Shown piece by piece: positions 1 through 11,435 of a DNA stretch of 64,000 nucleotides (positions are counted from its first letter, which is position 1; each line of letters begins with the position of its first letter). A program made the position numbers and the translations under genes. The notes beneath the pieces were generated by a model. The model saw only the letters and a program-made list of their open reading frames with translations. It made no database searches and was not told the DNA's origin. The DNA comes from Pseudo-nitzschia pungens. Taxonomy: Eukaryota; Bacillariophyta; Bacillariophyceae; Bacillariales; Bacillariaceae. The stretch covers positions 7,688,001 to 7,752,000 of the forward strand of contig CM074759.1 in assembly GCA_037355855.1 (NCBI GenBank), written 5' to 3'.

Positions 1-374
1 GCAGCGGCGTTTTGGCAAACCTGCGAGTAAACGACATGAGAAAAATCTACGAGTGGAAGCTTGGAAAAAAGCCTACAGGTCTAAAGAAGGAGGATGTACT
101 GACTGCAATAGTAGCAGTGAAAGATGATCCCCCAGTTGGTAAAGTTCCTTGCTGGACTGAAGAGGATGACTCTGATCTGAAGAAATTAGAGCAAGAGGAT
201 ATCACAATTAAAGACACAGAGGTTGCAAAGAAGATGGCTGAGAAGGTTACCGAAGCACTGATTACAACAAGGACTCTCACGAACGAGACGGCGGAAATTG
301 TGAAGGGACACCTGTCCCCAGAGGTAATTGAAATGATGGAGGAGTCGCGAGCGCATTACCCTTGTGAGGAGTAA
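1..374 (+). CDS. 3' end of a gene with a SAP-like segment (partial)
   Basis: The frame is open from the left edge to a TAA-type stop at 372-374, so this is the C-terminal ~120 residues of a longer protein. The segment LRVNDMRKIYEWKLG followed by a K-rich turn and LKKEDVLTAI has the helix-turn-helix spacing of a SAP DNA-binding motif, but the match is by eye only. The rest is charged and E/K-rich, probably helical, with no membrane segment. No start codon in the window can be trusted because the gene begins further left. The function is not known; a chromatin or DNA-binding role would be a guess from the SAP-like part. Confidence 0.5.
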   Translation, partial: SGVLANLRVNDMRKIYEWKLGKKPTGLKKEDVLTAIVAVKDDPPVGKVPCWTEEDDSDLKKLEQEDITIKDTEVAKKMAEKVTEALITTRTLTNETAEIVKGHLSPEVIEMMEESRAHYPCEE

Positions 375-1175
375 CGCGAGCGCTTGTAGTTAATGTTGTT
401 AGTGGTTTAAAGTGGTTTATTTGTTACAGAGAGACATGCCTTTGTTATTGTTGCAAATAGAAGACCGGAGCAAAAAAAAGTGATCGAAATTTCGTCTCGG
501 AGATTTCGAACCTCTATTTCGAACCTCTATCCGGTTGACAGACGGACAGTGAGACAGGAGGATTGTTTTTAGGTCTTTAGTGTTAAGATCGTCTGCTGAC
601 GCACGTGTAGAAAATGTACTATGTCCTACGGTGTCTCAATGAACTTAGTGACTAAACCCTTACTTCGTACAAATGCTACGTAGTATTTATTTTTTGTGCT
701 TCTTACTTCGCATAAATTAATTAGCACGCAGGATCGTCAAAAAGATTTGAAAGGTGATAGGATGACCCTCGCAACGGTCATGTCATTCATGTCATTTTGA
801 TGAAAAATATTATTACTTCGACGTACCGTACCCGTACCGGTACGACTCCGAGTAACTTATTCCCATCGACTACTAAACGCCGTAAAACGGAAAACAAGAT
901 TGATGTTGGGTAATTACAAGTCAGATCTAATTACTTCATACTAGTAATTACGGTACAAGCAGTCGAACTGAATTTGTACGGTACAAACTCGTATCTAGTA
1001 AGTTAGTGTCTATCCTCTCCATCTCTATTCTCAGAAGACAGAAACCTTACCGGTACAAGTACTACAACACACAAATACGAAGTGCTTCGTAAATACAAGT
1101 AATAATAATAGCAGTATTCCTTCTACTCAATCAAGCAATTCCATTCCATCCCATCACAATCAAACGAAACGAACC
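375..1175. other. Intergenic region with GTAC-rich short repeats
   Basis: No coding frame is supported here. The stretch is AT-rich and contains repeated pieces built from CGTACGGTAC, TACTTCGTA and TTACGAGTA-like words, the same words seen in nearly all intergenic DNA of the window. It should hold the terminator of the left gene and the promoter of the WD40 gene, but no specific site is recognisable. Confidence 0.5.
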
Positions 1176-3524
1176 ATGGCCTCGGCATCCAACGCTTGCA
1201 TCCCCGTCGAATATCCCGTGGTGAAGCAGGTCCCGTCGCTGCCCAACACGGTCCGGGGAGAGCCCTGCGTCATGGATGGCCAGAGCGGCCGCATCAGCTC
1301 CGGCAAGTCTTTTCTGTCGTACCCCAGCGGCAAGACGTGCGTGATTCGTTCCCTGAAGGACGACGAGACGCTGCCCAACTCGAAGCTCCCCGTTCTGGTC
1401 TACCGGGGCCACCAAGCGGCAACCTCGTGCATCAAGGTCAGCGCGTCCGGTGCCTACGCCTGCTCGGGGGACGTCCGCGGAAAGATTCGGGTGTGGGCGA
1501 TCGACCACGACGAGCATCTCTGCAAGCTGGAACAGCAGGGATTGACCGCGATGGTGCGGGACATTTCGTGGGACGGCGAATCCAAACGGATCGCCTACGC
1601 GGGGGATCGTGTGGACGGCAAGGTACGGTATAGGTATAGGTATATGTATAGCACGGCATGGCATGGTGTAGAATCGAAACGGACGGAACGACGGGAGGAA
1701 GGAAACGAAGGAAGCACGCAGCCCGCTGCTCTTCGGCAGAGACTGGACTGCGAGCATGACGACCGACGACGCCATTGATTGCTGCGGTTTGTTTGGTCTG
1801 GGTTGCTACGGCGCGAGCGCAAACACGCGAGCAACATTCATAGTCTCACCGTGCTTTTGCTGTTGTCCTTGTTGCGATCGATGTGGATCTTCTGGATATA
1901 AAATGGATCTTCTGGATACGGATCTCGACATTTATCTCGACATGGATCCCGGTGCCGGATGTCACGCGCTCCGAAGTCCGTCTGCACGCGAGTCATTGTA
2001 TGGGACGCAGGAAACACCCAGGGTAGCCTCACTCAGCACGTCAAGGGCAAATCTGCTGCCGTTGCCTTCAAACCCAATCGGCCCTTTCGTCTGGCAACCG
2101 GTGGAAAGGATGACGGGAAGATCCACTTCCACAAGGGTCCCCCCTTTCAGAAAATCGGCGTCGAGAACGAAAAACCCTGCGAATCGGCGCATTCGAAGGG
2201 CATCAATTGCGTCCGGTACACATCGGATGGCTCGCTCGTGGCCTCCGTGGGAAGCGACAAGGCGTTGTGCATCTACGACGGCAAGGAGCTGGGCCTCAAG
2301 ACGAAGCTCGAGGGCATCCACACCGGAACCATTTACGCCTGCGCGTGGGCTTCGGACAACAAGAGCCTGATCACTTCGTCGGCGGACGGGACCTGCAAGC
2401 TCTTCGAGGTGAGTCCGGACGGGACCACCGTCGCGGAAAAGCAAACCTGGAAAGTGGCGGAGCACATGCTGGGAGCACCCTGCGATAAGGCTCCCCGCGG
2501 TGGCATGCAACTGGGATGCGCGTTTGCCGGTGGCACCATTCCCGTGTCGGTATCCACCAACAACCAAATTTCCATCCTGCCCATGCCGGGCGAGAGCAAA
2601 ACCATCGAGATCCTCACCGGCCACAACGCTCCCATTGGCGCGGTGGCGTTCGACCACGCCAACGGGCTGTTTTACACCGGGGATTCCGATGGCATCATCT
2701 GCAAGTGGGACCTGAACGATCTCAGGGCCCTCGAGCGGATCGTCCCTCCCGACAACAAGGATCTGGCGTACCAGGTCCACAAGGGTGCGATCTCCGCCGC
2801 GACGATACTGAAGGATTCGCGATTGCTGACCATGGGATGGGACGACACGGGGTACTACTCGAAGAACGGAAAGCTGAATTCGGACAAGCTGGAACTGAAC
2901 GCGCAGCCCGTGGCCGTTTCGACCGGTACCGTCCTGACCGCCGTCCTCACCGTCAAGGGCGTCATCCTCCTCAGGGACGGAAAGCAATCCTCGTCGGGCA
3001 TTCTGCCCCTCGACTACACGGCAAACTGCATCGAGGTATCCAAAGACGACGGCACCATCTACATCGGTGGCGACGATTGCAAGATCTATGTCTATTCCTC
3101 GGAACTCAAGCAAAAGCACGTCATCGAGGGCGTGCACCTCAAGCCGGTGCACTCGCTCGCACTGTCCCACGATGGCACCCTGCTCGCCGCCGGGGACACC
3201 CGCGATGTTTGCGTCTACCAGACAAAGGACCATTCGACGCTCGTTGGATCCGGCAGGTTCTGCTTCCACCTGCAAAAGATTTCCGCCCTGGCCTGGTCGC
3301 TGGACGACAAGGTGGTCGCTTCCGGGGGAGAGGACGATTCCATCTATTTGTGGAGCGTCGCCAAGAAGAGGCGCGTGCACTATGGATTCGCTCACCGCGG
3401 TGGTGTGGTAGCGCTGTCGTTTACAAAGAACGACACGGCCGGCGCGAAACTGGTGTCCGCGGGAAAAGATTCGTGCGTAGTGATGTGGGACGTCGCGGAC
3501 GACATCCAGAAAAAGTTTGGCTAG
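1176..3524 (+). CDS. AIP1: WD40-repeat actin-interacting protein 1 (AIP1/WDR1 type)
   Basis: Two exons, 1176-1622 and 1977-3524, join in phase 0 through a GT-AG intron and give 664 residues (family about 600). AIP1 binds ADF/cofilin-decorated actin filaments and speeds their disassembly. Family landmarks seen in order are the N-terminal segment with SLPNTVRGEP, VYRGHQAATSCIKVSASGAY, the junction region ending in VIVWDAGNTQGS, RPFRLATGGKD, KGPPFQK, GINCVRYTSDG, IYDGKELG and GTIYACAWASDNK, then a second propeller with GHNAPIGAVAFDH, LAYQVHKGAISA and a final HRGGVVALSF. This matches the two seven-blade propellers of the family. The start lies just downstream of ACC in a good eukaryotic context. 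A poly(A)-like AATAAA lies near 3671. The exon 2 start is chosen by phase and motif continuity; a nearby AG would break phase. Confidence 0.9.
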
Positions 3525-3806
3525 ATTCATTCATTCATTCAGTGTTTGACGGTACACGTACCGACTTTCGAACCACAGCAATCGGATTTGAAACCGTCCT
3601 CAACAAGTGTTAGACTCTAAAACGAAACGCCGTGTTTCATTGTACAATTGATTCAAAACGATGATCACGAAATAAAAATGCAATCCCGGTGCTTTAGCCT
3701 TTTTCAATCAAATAAATCATAGAGAAACGACGAATTCGTCATTTGCAATCAACGAAAAGTATTACGAAGTACAAAACTGTTCTGGTCCCTTCCAACGCGT
3801 CGCAAT

Positions 3807-5729
3807 TCATTCCACCGCGGCGCCGCCGGCTTCTCGGACGGCAATGATTCCCTCGTCGTAGAGCGCCTGGGTGATCTGGATCTTGTCGTCGATCGTGTCG
3901 TGAAACAAATCATTGATGAAAATCCAGTGGGGTTCGACGGTGGTCAAGAGTTGCTCCAGTGCCGGACCGTCGTCCATCTCGAATTCCAATGGACTGATGG
4001 GATTTCCCCGGTATTCTCGAGAATTGTCGGCGCAGTGATACACGACGGCCTTGTCGTCCTCGATCACCAGCCGCGCAATGCCCGGGCGCACCAGGCGACA
4101 CATCGTGTTCGGAAGAAGAGGTCGCTCGTCCGCTGTTTCGTCGCCCTGCGCCGTCAGCGCCACCTCGTTCGCGGTCAATGCCGGGGGTTGTCGTTCCGAC
4201 AAATATCTCTTTGCCATCTCGTCGCACGATGCATCCAACATGTCGCAAGCAGTTTTCGCGATTTCCATTATCCTCTTTTTCGCGTCTTCCTTGAATTGCT
4301 GCCGGAGAAGAGACCGAATGTGGAGTTTCTTGCTGGCCTTCTTTTCCTCTTGCGCACTCTTTTTCAGAGATTCCGGGAGGTTTTCGGTATCGGTCTCTTC
4401 GTATTGGACCCCCATGTAGTCCATGAATCCCTGGGGCAAACCCTCGCGCAGATAGGTGGAATCGCTGCTTTCGGCGGCGGCTTCCAGCGCCTCGGGCACG
4501 ACGATTTCCATCAGATCGATCCACGCCCATTGTTGCATGGCCGAAACAGTGAGATGGAGCGAATGCTGATTGTTGTCTTTGAGAGTACAGGCTTGGTGAA
4601 TCCAGCCCCTCGGCATGTACAATAGATCGCCTTCTTCCAGGGTGACATCCAGTACTGGTTCCATTCCCTCGAGATCCTCCGGTGTAAAATCTTCCGAACT
4701 TGTTCGCGGAAGTTCTACCGTAGGTTCGTACACCTTCCATCGCTTGCTGCCCTCAAGTTGGAGGCAAAATGCATCAATATCGTCATAGTGCGGGGCAAAA
4801 CCCTGTGACGATCGGGGGGGTGTCAGGTAGGCATTGGCTCCGACCATGCAATGAAATTCGTTCTCAAGTGTGCTCAGAAGAGATTGAACCGCATCATTGT
4901 GTTTGTGGGGACAGAGGAGTCGAATTGTGCAACCCTTATCATAGTTTGACCAAAGCTCGGAATTGTCAACCAGTACTCCGCTTGGTTGGTCATCGTCTTG
5001 GTCGTGATTGTCGTTGTCGATTTTGTCGAGAGTGATTCGTCGTTTCACTCCATCGGTTCCCTTCTTGTATTTGGTCACGTTCAAATCACGCCCATAATAC
5101 AGCGAATGCTTTTTGCTCAGAGCTTTGATGCTCTCAAGGGAGAGCAAGTTGCTAAATCTAGATTTGTTCAAATTATCTGGCCTAGCTGTGACCACCAGAG
5201 GTTTTTTCTCAAAATACTCGTCGTAGAATTCTTCCAGAGTGATTGGAGCCAAAATAGCCTGAAATAGACAAGCAGCTCTCTGGGTTGTTGTCATGCTTTC
5301 TAGCTGCTGTCGCACCGATTCGTCTTTGCATTCCTTCGAGAGAAGGATTTGGGAAATTGAAATCTCTGGAGGCAATTCCATCCCTTGGTTAACGTCCGAG
5401 GCGGGTGGATTTTTTGCCGACGCGGAATCATCTTCGTCCATGGTGTCTTTCACTTTTATATCGTTCGAAGAAGAGTCCTTTTCAGACGTTTTCTTTCGTT
5501 TCTTGTTGCTGGAGATGCCATTGCCGTTGGGTTCGGCCAAAGTGACTGATTTCTCTGTTTTGTCGAGATCGTCGTCGCAGTGGTCATTGGGTGCCGAGCG
5601 TTTGCCTTGCGGTTTCTTGTTTTTTTTCTTTGCTCGTTTCTTTGCTGCTCGCGACATGCCGCCGCCCCCGTTTGTGATTTTTTCATCCTGTTTTAGCGTC
5701 ATGGTTCCTTTCACTGTGTCTCGGATCAT
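3807..5729 (-). CDS. JmjC ribosomal oxygenase (NO66/MINA53 type)
   Basis: A single exon of 640 residues. The family uses Fe(II), 2-oxoglutarate and O2 to hydroxylate histidines of large-subunit ribosomal proteins; a histone demethylase role is also reported for NO66. Residues 1-110 are lysine-rich with clusters such as KKRAKKKNKK, a likely nuclear/nucleolar signal. The cupin begins near LEEFYDEYFEKKPLVV. The iron ligands read as H314 and D316 in APHYDDIDAF and H378 in PRGWIHQA. The QLEGSKRWKVY and EEGDLLYMPRGW strands also fit the family. The C-terminal winged-helix-like part follows. The gene is convergent with the WD40 gene (282 bp apart) and divergent from the MYB gene. Which of the two subfamilies it belongs to cannot be decided by eye. 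Confidence 0.88.
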   Translation of the reverse strand: MIRDTVKGTMTLKQDEKITNGGGGMSRAAKKRAKKKNKKPQGKRSAPNDHCDDDLDKTEKSVTLAEPNGNGISSNKKRKKTSEKDSSSNDIKVKDTMDEDDSASAKNPPASDVNQGMELPPEISISQILLSKECKDESVRQQLESMTTTQRAACLFQAILAPITLEEFYDEYFEKKPLVVTARPDNLNKSRFSNLLSLESIKALSKKHSLYYGRDLNVTKYKKGTDGVKRRITLDKIDNDNHDQDDDQPSGVLVDNSELWSNYDKGCTIRLLCPHKHNDAVQSLLSTLENEFHCMVGANAYLTPPRSSQGFAPHYDDIDAFCLQLEGSKRWKVYEPTVELPRTSSEDFTPEDLEGMEPVLDVTLEEGDLLYMPRGWIHQACTLKDNNQHSLHLTVSAMQQWAWIDLMEIVVPEALEAAAESSDSTYLREGLPQGFMDYMGVQYEETDTENLPESLKKSAQEEKKASKKLHIRSLLRQQFKEDAKKRIMEIAKTACDMLDASCDEMAKRYLSERQPPALTANEVALTAQGDETADERPLLPNTMCRLVRPGIARLVIEDDKAVVYHCADNSREYRGNPISPLEFEMDDGPALEQLLTTVEPHWIFINDLFHDTIDDKIQITQALYDEGIIAVREAGGAAVE

Positions 5730-6367
5730 AGCTGCGATTCAGTCGCACAAAGAGTTCACTGGCCATCAAAAATGAACGGATCCATAACATGAAAGAAGTA
5801 CGAGTTCGAGGTAAGCTTACCGTAAGGTTACCGTACCAGGTACAATACTCGTAATTTCGTACTTCGTATTTCACATGCACCTTACATCATGAATGAATGA
5901 ATCAATCATGATGTGATCGATTTTTCTTCCGAAAATCAATTTTTTTCTTGATTGGTTAAAACCATTGATTTTAGGTGGCGCGCCTCGACGTCTGTCTGAT
6001 GTACGATATGAAACTTATCCGTTAGTTTCGTTCAATTAAATTATCTACGTGATTGTATATGTTCATTCATTTTGAATATTCAAAAGCTTGAGACACGTCA
6101 AAATCTCACTCCAAAAAAGCTTCCACAGAGAAAATCCCTTCCGAGCCTAATTTTAGTCCTTCACATTTCTAATGGATGGAACCAGACCAAGTAGAAAAAG
6201 CTATTGTCACAACACTTATATTCGTCACAATACGTTACGTTCGATAGGAAAAGCTGGTTGTAGTCTGTTCTGTTTCCCTCGGTAATCTGATTCTGCATAT
6301 TTTCCGGTTTGAGCTGCATCCTTGAGAGTTACGAAAATCCTGGTATTACACAAAAGATATTCGCAGA
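5730..6367. promoter_or_regulatory. Divergent intergenic region between JmjC and MYB genes
   Basis: This 638-bp region must hold the promoters of both flanking genes, which point away from each other. It contains a GTAAGGTTACCGTACC-type block near 5813-5845 and a short perfect-looking hairpin around 5886-5915 (CATCATGA against TCATGATG around GAATGAATGAATC). No TATA box or known binding site can be named. Confidence 0.4.
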
Positions 6368-8958
6368 ATGGAGAAAGCTCCGACGACACAAGGGCCACCG
6401 CCCTCGAAACTCAAAGCGCATCCGACTGCACAAGCAGGAAAGTCGCGTCCCGGAAAAGACAGCACTCCGCACTACCCTCATCCACCGCCTCCGCATATGT
6501 ATCCGATGATGCCCATGCCACCAGGGCATCATTACGATAAAGTACCTCCGCCACAGCATCTATATCCGAAGGGACCATATCCTCCGGGTGCCTTACCTCC
6601 ACCTGCACATCATCGTATGAGTTACCCTCCTATTCCTCACTTCTATCATCCTCCAAGTGGAGCATATCTACCGTATCGACCTTTGCCACCCGCATCTGGT
6701 ACGAAGAATTCGAAATCTTCGAAGACACCTTCAGCTGGAGGGAATCCCAGTGGATCTTCGGCAAAATTGATGGCTAAGCCAAATGAAAGTAGACCACCAC
6801 CGATGTTATTACCACCCATGCAGCCGATGCCAATGCCTACGATACCTCATCATGCTTCAACTCCGGGTCCCTATAGTGCAAGCGGTAAGAAGCAGGCGAT
6901 CAAGTGGACCAAACAAGAAGACGAAACCCTAAAAGACGCGGTTGAGGAACACGGAGCGAAGAATTGGAAGCTTATTTCTTCTCGACTTCCTGGTCGGAGT
7001 GAGGTGCAATGTTTGCATCGATGGCAAAAGGTACTGAAGCCATCATTGGTCAAGGGTCCGTGGACGGCAGAAGAGGATCGAAAGGTAGTAGAGCTTGTTA
7101 AGAAACATGGCGCCAAGAAGTGGTCTTTGATTGCGACAAGTCTTCCTGGGAGAATCGGGAAACAGTGCCGAGAGCGTTGGCATAACCACCTCAATCCCGA
7201 GATTTCGAAGGAAGCGTGGAAAGAAAAGGAGGATAGAATAATATTGGAATCACACATAGCTCTCGGGAATCGATGGGCCGAAATTGCCAAGATGCTACCT
7301 GGAAGGTATGCCACAGAGCATTCGTTTTTGACGACAATTGTGTATCTATCAAAACTGTGCATGATTATCAACGTATGTATTTCTCACCGAACTAAATTGC
7401 AATCCTTCCTTTCCGAACGTCCTTTTTCCGCCCTCTCAGAACTGACAATGCGATCAAAAATCATTGGAATTCTTCTATGCGCAGAAAGATTGAAAAATAT
7501 CTTGCAAAGAAACAAGGTGTAGATGAGACAAACATTCGATACACGGAAGACGGACGCTTCGATTTTATGGGTGATTTGGAAGGTGTCTTAAACGCTGTGC
7601 GGGGTAGAGACAGCTCTGGGAGGGTCAAGACCAAAGCTGATCGCACTAGATCTACTGCCAAAAAAAGTAGCACCGCCAAAAAGAATCGAAGAGATAAACA
7701 TCATAAATTGGGACCGATCTCGATGGCTCTGAACTATATGCCCTATGGAATGGCGCCACCTCCGTATCCTGGCATGCCTCCTCATCATGCCATGTACCCT
7801 CGTGAAATGGCGTATCATCCTCAGGGCGCGGAAAATCTTATGCCATACCCACCATCATCATACGGGAAGCCTCCAACGGGAACACAGCAGAAAAATATTC
7901 CACTTGCTCCTCGACCTACTGCTGCTGTAGAAAAACCGAAGACGCCTTCGAAAGAGCGAAAGTACAGCTTCGGTGAGAATGCACCAACTTCTAAGGCAAG
8001 CAAGAGTCCCGATCCTACGGCATCGTTCCTTGCAAGTGCTCAGAAGTCAACTCTCATGTCTCCAAAGCCAACGGATAGCCTTGCAATGATGGGTCTGAAT
8101 AGTCCTGACGAATTGAATATTCATGGGACAACTCCTTTGTCCACACTACGTGGTGCATTTGAATCATTTTATGACGCAGGAAATGATGAAGTGTTCAATG
8201 GATTGTCACCTGAAGAAAATCTTAGTCTGAACAAAGCCTTGTTTGCTGAAGACGACTGTAGACAAACCCTAAAAACTCCTTGCACGCGAACGTCTCGTGA
8301 GATGAAGTTTTCGATTGGCATGACTGGGAATGCCACCAACAGTGCCTTTATCAAGCGCATGAAATCAAATAGAGTATCAATATCCCCCATGTCAATGAAG
8401 GGATACAAGCGATACTCCGCTGCATCAGACGAGGTCGAGCTTGGATCTGCTTTAAAATGCGATAAGGCCCCGTCCAGTGTCACACGTTCTATTCATTTTG
8501 CTGAGAAGCCAGAAGATGAGAAGAAGCCATCCGATTCGGCAACAAAGACGAAACTCGAGATTACAGAAGCAGATGTTTCCACTCCGTTCAAAACAGGAAG
8601 CCGAACACCAATGGCTGTGACGCAAAACTCGATCAACTCAAGAATTTCAGGAATGAGTCCCTTTTCTGGAACTCTAACACCAATTGGGTTCGACTGGGGA
8701 AAATTTTCTCCTGATGGTCATTCCACAGATTTCACGCCGTTCGAATCACCATCAATTGCTGGTGGTGACCCCATGTCGGTGAAGAAAGCAGAGCGCCTTT
8801 TTGAACGCAGTCCGTTCGCCAAAATATCTACGAATTTGGTACCGAAGTCATCTGTTAAGCGTCCTATGAAAGAAGAAAAAACGGTCGCAGACATTATGAA
8901 AAAGGGGCTGACACCCAAACGTCAGCGAATTGACTCTGAGGTTGATGTTCAGCACTAA
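6368..8958 (+). CDS. Three-repeat (3R) MYB transcription factor
   Basis: Exons 6368-7305 and 7440-8958 join in phase 2 (AG+A makes Arg), giving 818 residues. The splice rebuilds the third MYB helix: LPGR then TDNAIKNHWNSSMRRK. Residues 1-175 are rich in Pro, His and Met and probably disordered. R1 starts near residue 177 (KWTKQEDETLKDAVEEHG), R2 near 229 (GPWTAEEDRKVVELVKKHG) and R3 near 281 (AWKEKEDRIILESHIALGNRW), each with the regularly spaced tryptophans. 3R-MYBs in plants and animals control G2/M genes; the same role here is inference. The long C-terminal half has many S/TP sites (KTPCTRTS, SRTPMA, SPFSGTLTP, DFTPFESP) that look like CDK targets, as in B-MYB-like proteins. Without the splice, the third repeat would run into a frame with no MYB similarity. 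Confidence 0.92.
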
Positions 8959-9420
8959 GGGGAGTGATGAACGATACTTCCGATAGAATTGAGTTAGCCT
9001 TGTATGATCGTGAAATATTGCATACATGACATAACTCGTTAGTAATAGAGAAAGAGCTAAATACTTTACATAGACCAAAAATTTGCTTTGCATTTCAGTC
9101 GTTTGCCATAAGGAGTATTGTAATTTGACAAAGCTAATGTTTTCGTGGTGTACTTGGAGTGTTAAGCGTACACGCACGAAAAGAGGGTCAACGCACAATC
9201 TGCAACATGTATCTCCGAAATACTACTTCGTATGAAGTATGAAGAACGTTGTGATTACCGTTTTTGAAATTGTACGTCGTTTCTTTTTTTTTTCCCTGAC
9301 AACAAAATGAGCGAACAACTCCAACCTGCTGTCCGGTTCATTCATCTTGTTTTTCATCCTACCCCCTCTTTTGCATGTGTTCGCTGTTGCACTGTGCGGT
9401 ATTGCAATGATCTCATCCCT
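8959..9420. other. Convergent intergenic region MYB / p24
   Basis: No coding signal. It holds the 3' ends of two convergent genes; TACTTCGTATGAAGTATG near 9227 is a short palindrome made of the common intergenic words. Confidence 0.4.
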
Positions 9421-10125
9421 CTATATGATCCGCCGTTGTTTGAAAAAACTGATAATGTGGTTTGCTTGGGTAAAGCCGGTCAAGACAAGGATGCAGCAGT
9501 GCAGCATCGGCCAAAACATGGTTGCCTTGTTGAGGTCGTCCGTCTGCTGGTGATACAGAGCATCCCGTTCCCGAAAATAGTCCGCCTCGTTGATGATGGT
9601 GTGGACCTCGTGTTCTATCCGATCCAGTTGCGTTTCCAGAAAGGACCAGTGGTGCTCGGCACCCACCAGCGGAACCCTCATCCCGTCTTTCTTCTCCTGT
9701 TCAAAGACGTCGAGGACGTCCTCCTCCAGCTCCTCGACCCGGACGTGGAACAGCATGGGGTCTTCCGGGCCGGCCCCGGAGGCCCGGATGCACAATTCCA
9801 GGACGGCGTCCTCGGCGTGGGTCGTGTGGTGAAAACTCCCGGAAACCTCCCGGAGTTCCTGCGACACGGGCCGGACCTTGTGCTTCGAGGGATCCAGGAG
9901 ATTCCTCCGGCGCGCCTCGAGGCTCTCGCCGTCGATCGCGCGGTGTTCCTCGAGGGTTTCGATGGGCTTTTCCGTGACGGTGATGTACGACGGAGCGTAG
10001 GAATTGGAATCGGTGTCGGTGTCGATGTCTGTTGGTTTTCGGATGGCGGAGCGTCCGATGCCATGTCATGCCATGCCATGCGATGCCAGCGACACAAATC
10101 GTGGAATGGAACGGAGTGAGTCGGT

Positions 10126-10166
<41 letters not shown>

Positions 10167-10500
10167 AATCAAACACAAGCGGAACCGAAGCAATCTCAAA
10201 AAAGAAAAAGAAGCCGCGAACTTTGATCCGATTTTCTCCGAGAAAGGAGGATGCATCGCGCAACGCAGCACACCATGTTTCACCGGCAAACATTCCATCC
10301 CATTCCACACTATATTTCTATGGAATCAATCGACACCTACCAGGGGCTTCGTAATTGATGTTGACGGTCGTCTCTTTCGGGACTTCGACCGTGTGGCATT
10401 TGGGTCTCGGGCTGGTCACAAAAAATTTCGGAGCACCATGGACGCAACACCGGCTTGTTGCCCACAGGAAAAGCGACAGGGACACACCGAACCTATTCAT
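9421..10500 (-). CDS. p24 / emp24 / GOLD-family cargo receptor
   Basis: Exons 10500-10341 and 10028-9421 join in phase 1 (G+AC makes Asp), giving 255 residues. p24 proteins cycle between ER and Golgi in COPI and COPII vesicles and help sort cargo, especially GPI-anchored proteins. The protein starts with a signal peptide (FGVSLSLFLWATSRCCVHG), followed by the start of the GOLD domain with Cys in RPKCHTVEVPKETTVNINYE and the second Cys in VLELCIRASG. Then come a coiled stretch (RIEHEVHTIINEADYFRERD), a membrane helix (MFWPMLHCCILVLTGFTQANHII) and a tail SFFKQRRII with the FF and basic COP-binding signals at the usual place. The ATG at 10500 is chosen because it sits directly before the signal peptide; the open frame extends upstream without function. 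The intron carries a long (AATC)n run. Confidence 0.9.
10126..10165. repeat. (AATC)n microsatellite in the p24 intron
   Basis: About ten uninterrupted AATC units lie inside the single intron (10029-10340) of the p24 gene. Confidence 0.9.
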
Positions 10501-11435
10501 TGCGTGTGATCCTCGAACAACGGGGTTTATCGATGCACGTATGTGTGTGTGAGAGAGAGAGAGAGAGAGAGGAGATGAACCGGGACAATCGCGAACCGCA
10601 CAGGTAATACCACCGTGGAACTGCTTCTTTCTTTGTTGTTGTTGCTTGCCAATTGTCGAGTTATCCTGGCATTCATCCAAAACTAATGTCCATGATTTCG
10701 CGATATCATCCTGAATTCATCCTAACGGACCACGAGTCCCGTTTACCCAAAGATTGGACTCGATCGACCAATGAACGAAGAACAATGAACGCATCTACCG
10801 TAGTTATCTACTGTAGGTACGAGGTAGGTATGTAGTACGAGTATGTACTGAGAATAACTAAGGTAAGGTATCTATTACCTAAGGTTACCGTACGGTATGC
10901 TGTCAGTGCCCAATCCCGATTAGTACGCACGTACGTACGGTACATGTACTTCTACTACGGACAACATACTGGTAGCCGTAGAAGAATACCGTACGTACGT
11001 AATACGAAGCAGATCCTGCAACAGGAAGCAATGGGTGTCGAACCGATTTTGATTTTTTTTGTCGAGGGACTTGCGGGGACTACGAGTAAACCTTACGAGT
11101 AAGGTTACGAGTAGGTAAGGTTACGAGTACAAGCACGAGGACGGATCTACCGGTATTTTTGATTTGGACGCCAACAACGAACAGCTTCAAGCTGTCACAC
11201 GTACAGTACATCCATACCTTTTGTGTTTGTGGTGGTACAAGAAAGCAAGGAACTCGAGTTGTCAACAACCCAATTTGATCTACGTATCGGCTTTTTGTCT
11301 TCACTGCCGGGCATTATTTTCCCCAGAACAGCAACAATTAGCTGCCGAAGACCCGGATCACCATCGGCAGACTGAGAAAAGAAAATAGAGGCATCGAAAG
11401 TGTCAATACTCAATCAATACCCCGATCCCAAAAGA
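10501..11435. promoter_or_regulatory. Divergent intergenic region p24 / PPAT
   Basis: It holds the promoters of two divergent genes. It contains a (GA)n run near 10549-10571, dense GTAC words at 10810-10995 and tandem GTAAGGTTACGAGTA-like units at 11090-11130. No protein-coding frame shows any family signal. Confidence 0.45.

Noticed and set aside
1962..3530. 522-codon open frame on the minus strand opposite the WD40 gene
   Set aside because: It is an antisense shadow of a GC-biased coding exon; the plus strand carries clear AIP1 motifs.
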